Shown: positions 62,513 through 64,000 of the stretch, in pieces | Numbering within the stretch: the stretch's first letter is position 1 | Layout of the letters: each line of letters starts with the position of its first letter | Assembly: GCA_905221605.1 (NCBI GenBank) | Contig: CAJNDS010002316.1 | Span: 147,001 to 211,000, forward strand | Direction: 5' to 3' | Length of the DNA: 64,000 nucleotides | DNA from: Symbiodinium natans | Lineage: Eukaryota; Sar; Dinophyceae; Suessiales; Symbiodiniaceae | The notes under the pieces: model-generated | Databases searched by the model: none | Seen by the model: only the letters and a program-made list of their open reading frames with translations | Told to the model about the DNA's origin: nothing | Translations under genes and position numbers: made by a program

Positions 62513-64000
62513 CAAACTCCCAGCAAACTTTTGTTTTGCCTCAGCCCGACACGTCCCGAATCCCCAAAGTTTCAGGGCTCAGAGTTTAGGATGTGGAGTT
62601 CAGAAGTTCAGAACCCCCAAATTCCTTAGGATCATTGGCTGACGAGCTTTGACACGATGGCAGCCTCTGCGACATCACAACCAGTGTCTCCGGGGAAGTG
62701 CCGAGCATCCAATTTTTTCAGCTCTTGCAAAATGCTGGTTGAGTACCATCCCAAGGATTGTTGACCTATGGGTTGGGCCTAGAGTTGTTGTGTTGAAGTT
62801 GTTAGACTTTTTGCTGAGCCCTTCTCATGGGGGCATCTTTTATATCGGGGGGGGGGGGGGGCGGTTGTCAAGAGAACACATCTTCGCTGAGTCAACCTGC
62901 GGGCTGTGTGAGCTGAGGAGGAGCACTCCGCCACCAGGAGCGCGCCAAGCGCCGAGGCCTTCTCCACTGGAAGTCGAGCCACTCCCCGGCATGGCATATG
63001 GCCATGCCAGACTCCAGCTGTGAAATCGTGCTCGTACAGGGCAGCACAAGCCCCGGCCTTACAGGCGCCAGACGAGCTGCATGAAAGAAAAGGTGCCCCT
63101 GAAAGCCAAGGTGCAAGCCCTGGATGTGACGGCGCGCTTCCACGTGCTTCAGCTGGAAGTCGTCTCAAATCTGCGGCTTGAGATTTCGAGCTATCTAAAG
63201 TGCTTCAGTGCATGATAGTACAAAGGCAATCACCACAGTCGCGAAGCGATCCTCGCAATCAAAGTGGTCACGAAGCAATGACAACAAATCAATTCTCAAG
63301 CCTTGGGGGCTGTCGTTTTTGGGCACTGAAAACGCGCTGAAGTTCTGAAAAACGTCAAGCTCTGCAGGGTGGGAGCAAAACTAGAACTGACATTTCGCAG
63401 CGCACTACCCAGTACAGCGAAGGGCGCCAAGATCTAGCGGAACTGCACTTTCAGAACGGAGCTTAGGTTTTCACATCCTCTTCTATGACCCGACATGACC
63501 GAGCCCTAAACCCTCAACCCCAAAGCAGTAAAAAATGCCTCCCCATAGCCCCCAGAGAGGTCCGTTGCAACGTCGCTCATTGCAAGCGTCGGATCGGCGT
63601 CCCAGCTCGTTGCCTGGCTGCTTTTGCTAAGCGAGCATCGATGGCTTAGGGACTTGATGCTTAAGGATGGCTTATGGGGGTTTAAGTGCAACTTCTTTCA
63701 CTCTCCAGGAGTTTCTGAGCCCATAGAATGAGCTTGCGTTGCTTCTTGTGCAGAGGCGGGGGCGGCATTCTTATCTTCTTTTGGAGCAGAGCCAAGGCTG
63801 CTCCGCCACCTCCCTGGTGTCCGTCGTTCGACCGCTGGCAGCGCGTTGGCGTTGATGGCGGTGGTTTTGGCAGTGGCGCCTCGACAGGCTTTAGCTGCGC
63901 AATCAACCCCAAAAAGAACTTAAAACCCTAAGAAAAGGGCTCCTTTAGCTGCGCAATCCCAAAAGCCCTTAAACCCTAAGCAACTCCGAAACATGATGCT

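Larger units (their letters stand above)
58529..64000. other. Gene-poor trailing region
   Basis: No gene recognised. Open frames on both strands between 59345 and 63168 carry no domain that I can identify. Visible structures are the diverged direct repeat at 59002/59560, a 23-base palindrome at 59298, a CCCTAAA array at 60297-60400, poly-C tracts at 62434-62512, a G run at 62848-62861, and a 15-base direct repeat (TTAGCTGCGCAATC context) at about 63890 and 63944. Confidence 0.45.

Overview
The window looks like nuclear DNA of a dinoflagellate, most likely a symbiodiniacean. I infer this from dozens of interstitial TTTAGGG/CCCTAAA arrays (the plant/dinoflagellate telomere heptamer), a tandem array of near-identical intronless genes, candidate GC-AG and GA-AG introns with AG|G acceptors, introns that look like inserted elements, possible spliced-leader relics, and wide gene-poor spacers. 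No rRNA, tRNA, CRISPR or prokaryotic operon was seen. All identifications come from reading motifs by eye; no database search was run.

Layout. 1-6.3 kb is gene-free with heptamer arrays and small repeats. 6.7-10.4 kb holds an XK-related (XKR-like) membrane protein gene whose second half is split by a 2.34-kb terminal-inverted-repeat (TIR) element that fits a GC-AG intron (introner-like). 12.7-16.7 kb holds a multi-exon gene for a probable surface protein: signal peptide, beta-trefoil-like ectodomain, membrane segment, TIR-like domain with a WCxxE motif, and C-terminal membrane segments; one intron carries opposed heptamer arrays. 20.6-33.7 kb is five head-to-tail copies (about 2.63 kb each) of an SLC34/NptA-type Na+/phosphate cotransporter gene; copy 2 has a one-base deletion. 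33.7-37 kb is repeat-rich spacer, including a (GGGGTTTT)n tract. 37.1-38.5 kb is a MATH-BTB gene with two apparent frameshifts and a 320-bp intron bounded by an 8-bp direct repeat. 38.9-42.3 kb is a reverse transcriptase/RNase H retroelement with A1-ORF-B1-A2-B2 split direct repeats, the hallmark of Ngaro-like tyrosine-recombinase retrotransposons, inserted into a TTTAGGG array without target duplication. 43.5-44.6 kb is an intronless multi-pass membrane protein gene. 46.9-48.0 kb is an RCC1-repeat gene whose stop codon is supplied by a small inverted-repeat element. 49-64 kb is gene-poor, with one short acidic ORF interrupted by a mini-element and many arrays and repeats.

The genes do not form an evident pathway. 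The recurring theme is the link between coding sequence and small inverted-repeat or telomere-like elements: ORFs repeatedly run into such an element and stop, and the reading frame often resumes on the other side of a short direct repeat. Heptamer arrays lie inside or beside several of these insertions, which suggests that at least some arrays were spread by elements or serve as landing sites.
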